Part shown: piece by piece, positions 5,144 through 5,859 of the stretch
How the letters are laid out: every line of letters starts with the position of its first letter
How positions within the stretch are numbered: the stretch's first letter is position 1
NCBI GenBank assembly: GCA_020630145.1
Contig: JAHDBX010000129.1
Location: 1-5,859, forward strand
Reading direction: 5' to 3'
DNA: 5,859 bases
Origin: Gammaproteobacteria bacterium
GTDB lineage: Bacteria > Pseudomonadota > Gammaproteobacteria > HTCC5015
The notes under the pieces: generated by a model
The model's database searches: none
Seen by the model: the letters and a program-made list of their open reading frames with translations, nothing else
What the model was told of the DNA's origin: nothing
Program-made: the position numbers and the translations under genes

Positions 5144-5825
5144 CCCATATTAATGTAAAGTAGCTACGACGTCTTTTTTCTAATGCTTCACCGTATTGGT
5201 GATAATATTTATGCCAAAGCGATATTTTTTGGTCGAAGCACGTGTATGCGAATATATTATTTTGTAGTTCATCACCGCAGTATTTTGCTACATCTTCTTC
5301 TGCTTTGATTGTGTTATCAATGAGTACGTCCATATCAGCGCTAGGTATATTCAGCATAGCTGAAAGCAGTACACATGAAACATAAAAATACAGATAGTCC
5401 TCTTCTTGATCACTAACGTCCAAAGACGCTATTATGGTCATAAAAAACTCATGCAGCATTTCCACTTCTTCGCTACCCAGTAACGATGCACAATCAATAG
5501 CGAGAATCATATTTTCAATTTGTCCATCCAGAAGATCAGCCGATTCTTTATTCTCAGATGCGGCCAATAAAACAAAGGTGGAAAAAAATACCTTTTGTAT
5601 TGATAAGGTATCATTGGCAGAGTAGTCATGCCACCTAGTGAGGCCTAATGCTTCTCGAGGTTCCCATTCAAGTTCTTTTGGTAAAGTACCTGTTGAAAGA
5701 ATGTTGGTTAATGCAGATAAGTGCTCCTTAATGTTAAATCCGTAATCAGCTTCGGCTATGGATTGGAGCGCATCATCGGCGATAACATGCCTAAAGTATG
5801 TCCATATTTTTAAATTCTTTAGCAT
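5130..5825 (-). CDS. Hypothetical protein, mostly helical, acidic
   Basis: I do not recognise a family with confidence. The 231 residues run from the ATG at 5825 to tandem stops TGA-TAA (5132-5127). No clear Shine-Dalgarno sequence precedes the start, and only 34 nt of upstream sequence are visible. The protein looks soluble, helical and rich in Glu, Asp and aromatics. It carries WEPREALGLTRWHDY (54-68), hydrophobic helices about 78-90 and 104-116, MLHEFFMTIIASL (123-135), YLYFYVSCVLLSAML (144-158), and a basic C-terminal end EKRRRSYFTLIW (216-227). The W-x-P-x-E-x-L-x-L-x-R-W pattern reminds me of some small helical proteins found beside polymorphic toxins, possibly immunity proteins. This is memory-based and weak, and no toxin gene is visible. 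The VF530-family gene follows after 35 nt and may be cotranscribed. Confidence 0.78.
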   Translation of the reverse strand: MLKNLKIWTYFRHVIADDALQSIAEADYGFNIKEHLSALTNILSTGTLPKELEWEPREALGLTRWHDYSANDTLSIQKVFFSTFVLLAASENKESADLLDGQIENMILAIDCASLLGSEEVEMLHEFFMTIIASLDVSDQEEDYLYFYVSCVLLSAMLNIPSADMDVLIDNTIKAEEDVAKYCGDELQNNIFAYTCFDQKISLWHKYYHQYGEALEKRRRSYFTLIWEKNS

Positions 5826-5859
5826 AGTGAGTTAACATTCCAAAAGGCAATCGCCAGTT

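Noticed and set aside
5434..5625. 63-aa plus-strand reading frame
   Set aside because: It is wholly antisense to the 231-aa gene, with no ribosome-binding site or recognisable domain.

Overview
The window looks like a stretch of a low-GC gammaproteobacterial chromosome, most likely marine. This is inferred from the close resemblance of the TrmB, YnaI-type MscS and VF530 proteins to gammaproteobacterial members, and from the AT-rich codon use. I cannot name the genus. Every stretch without a gene is shorter than 300 bases, and I see no rRNA, tRNA, CRISPR array, insertion sequence or phage gene.

Layout. (A) Positions 1-1216, minus strand: a hypothetical gene (stop at 653) followed 6 nt later by trmB (tRNA m7G46 methyltransferase), whose C-terminal end runs off the window edge. 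(B) Positions 1217-1334: a divergent intergenic region with three alternating copies of ATGCGT and a perfect 13-bp palindrome. (C) Positions 1335-3884, plus strand: a 58-aa protein with three YRGxxY motifs (DUF4278-like) and its own terminator; a 326-aa class III nucleotide cyclase-like domain fused to a TM2-type membrane domain; and, after a 158-nt gap, a YnaI-type MscS-family channel. (D) Positions 3929-5825, minus strand: a hypothetical 231-aa gene, a VF530-family gene with a long charged tail, and a MepB-family gene with a TTG start. The MepB gene converges on the channel gene with 44 nt between stops.

How the genes relate. The trmB pair is probably one transcript. The strongest candidate for something new is the cyclase-TM2 fusion. 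Its metal-binding and transition-state residues are present, but the two positions that normally choose adenine or guanine are neither the adenylate nor the guanylate cyclase pair. It lies just upstream of a mechanosensitive-channel gene on the same strand. A nucleotide-signal, membrane or defence (Pycsar-like) role is a hypothesis, not a demonstrated function. The minus-strand cluster on the right may be cotranscribed, but a hairpin whose T-tract faces the opposite strand sits between its first two genes.
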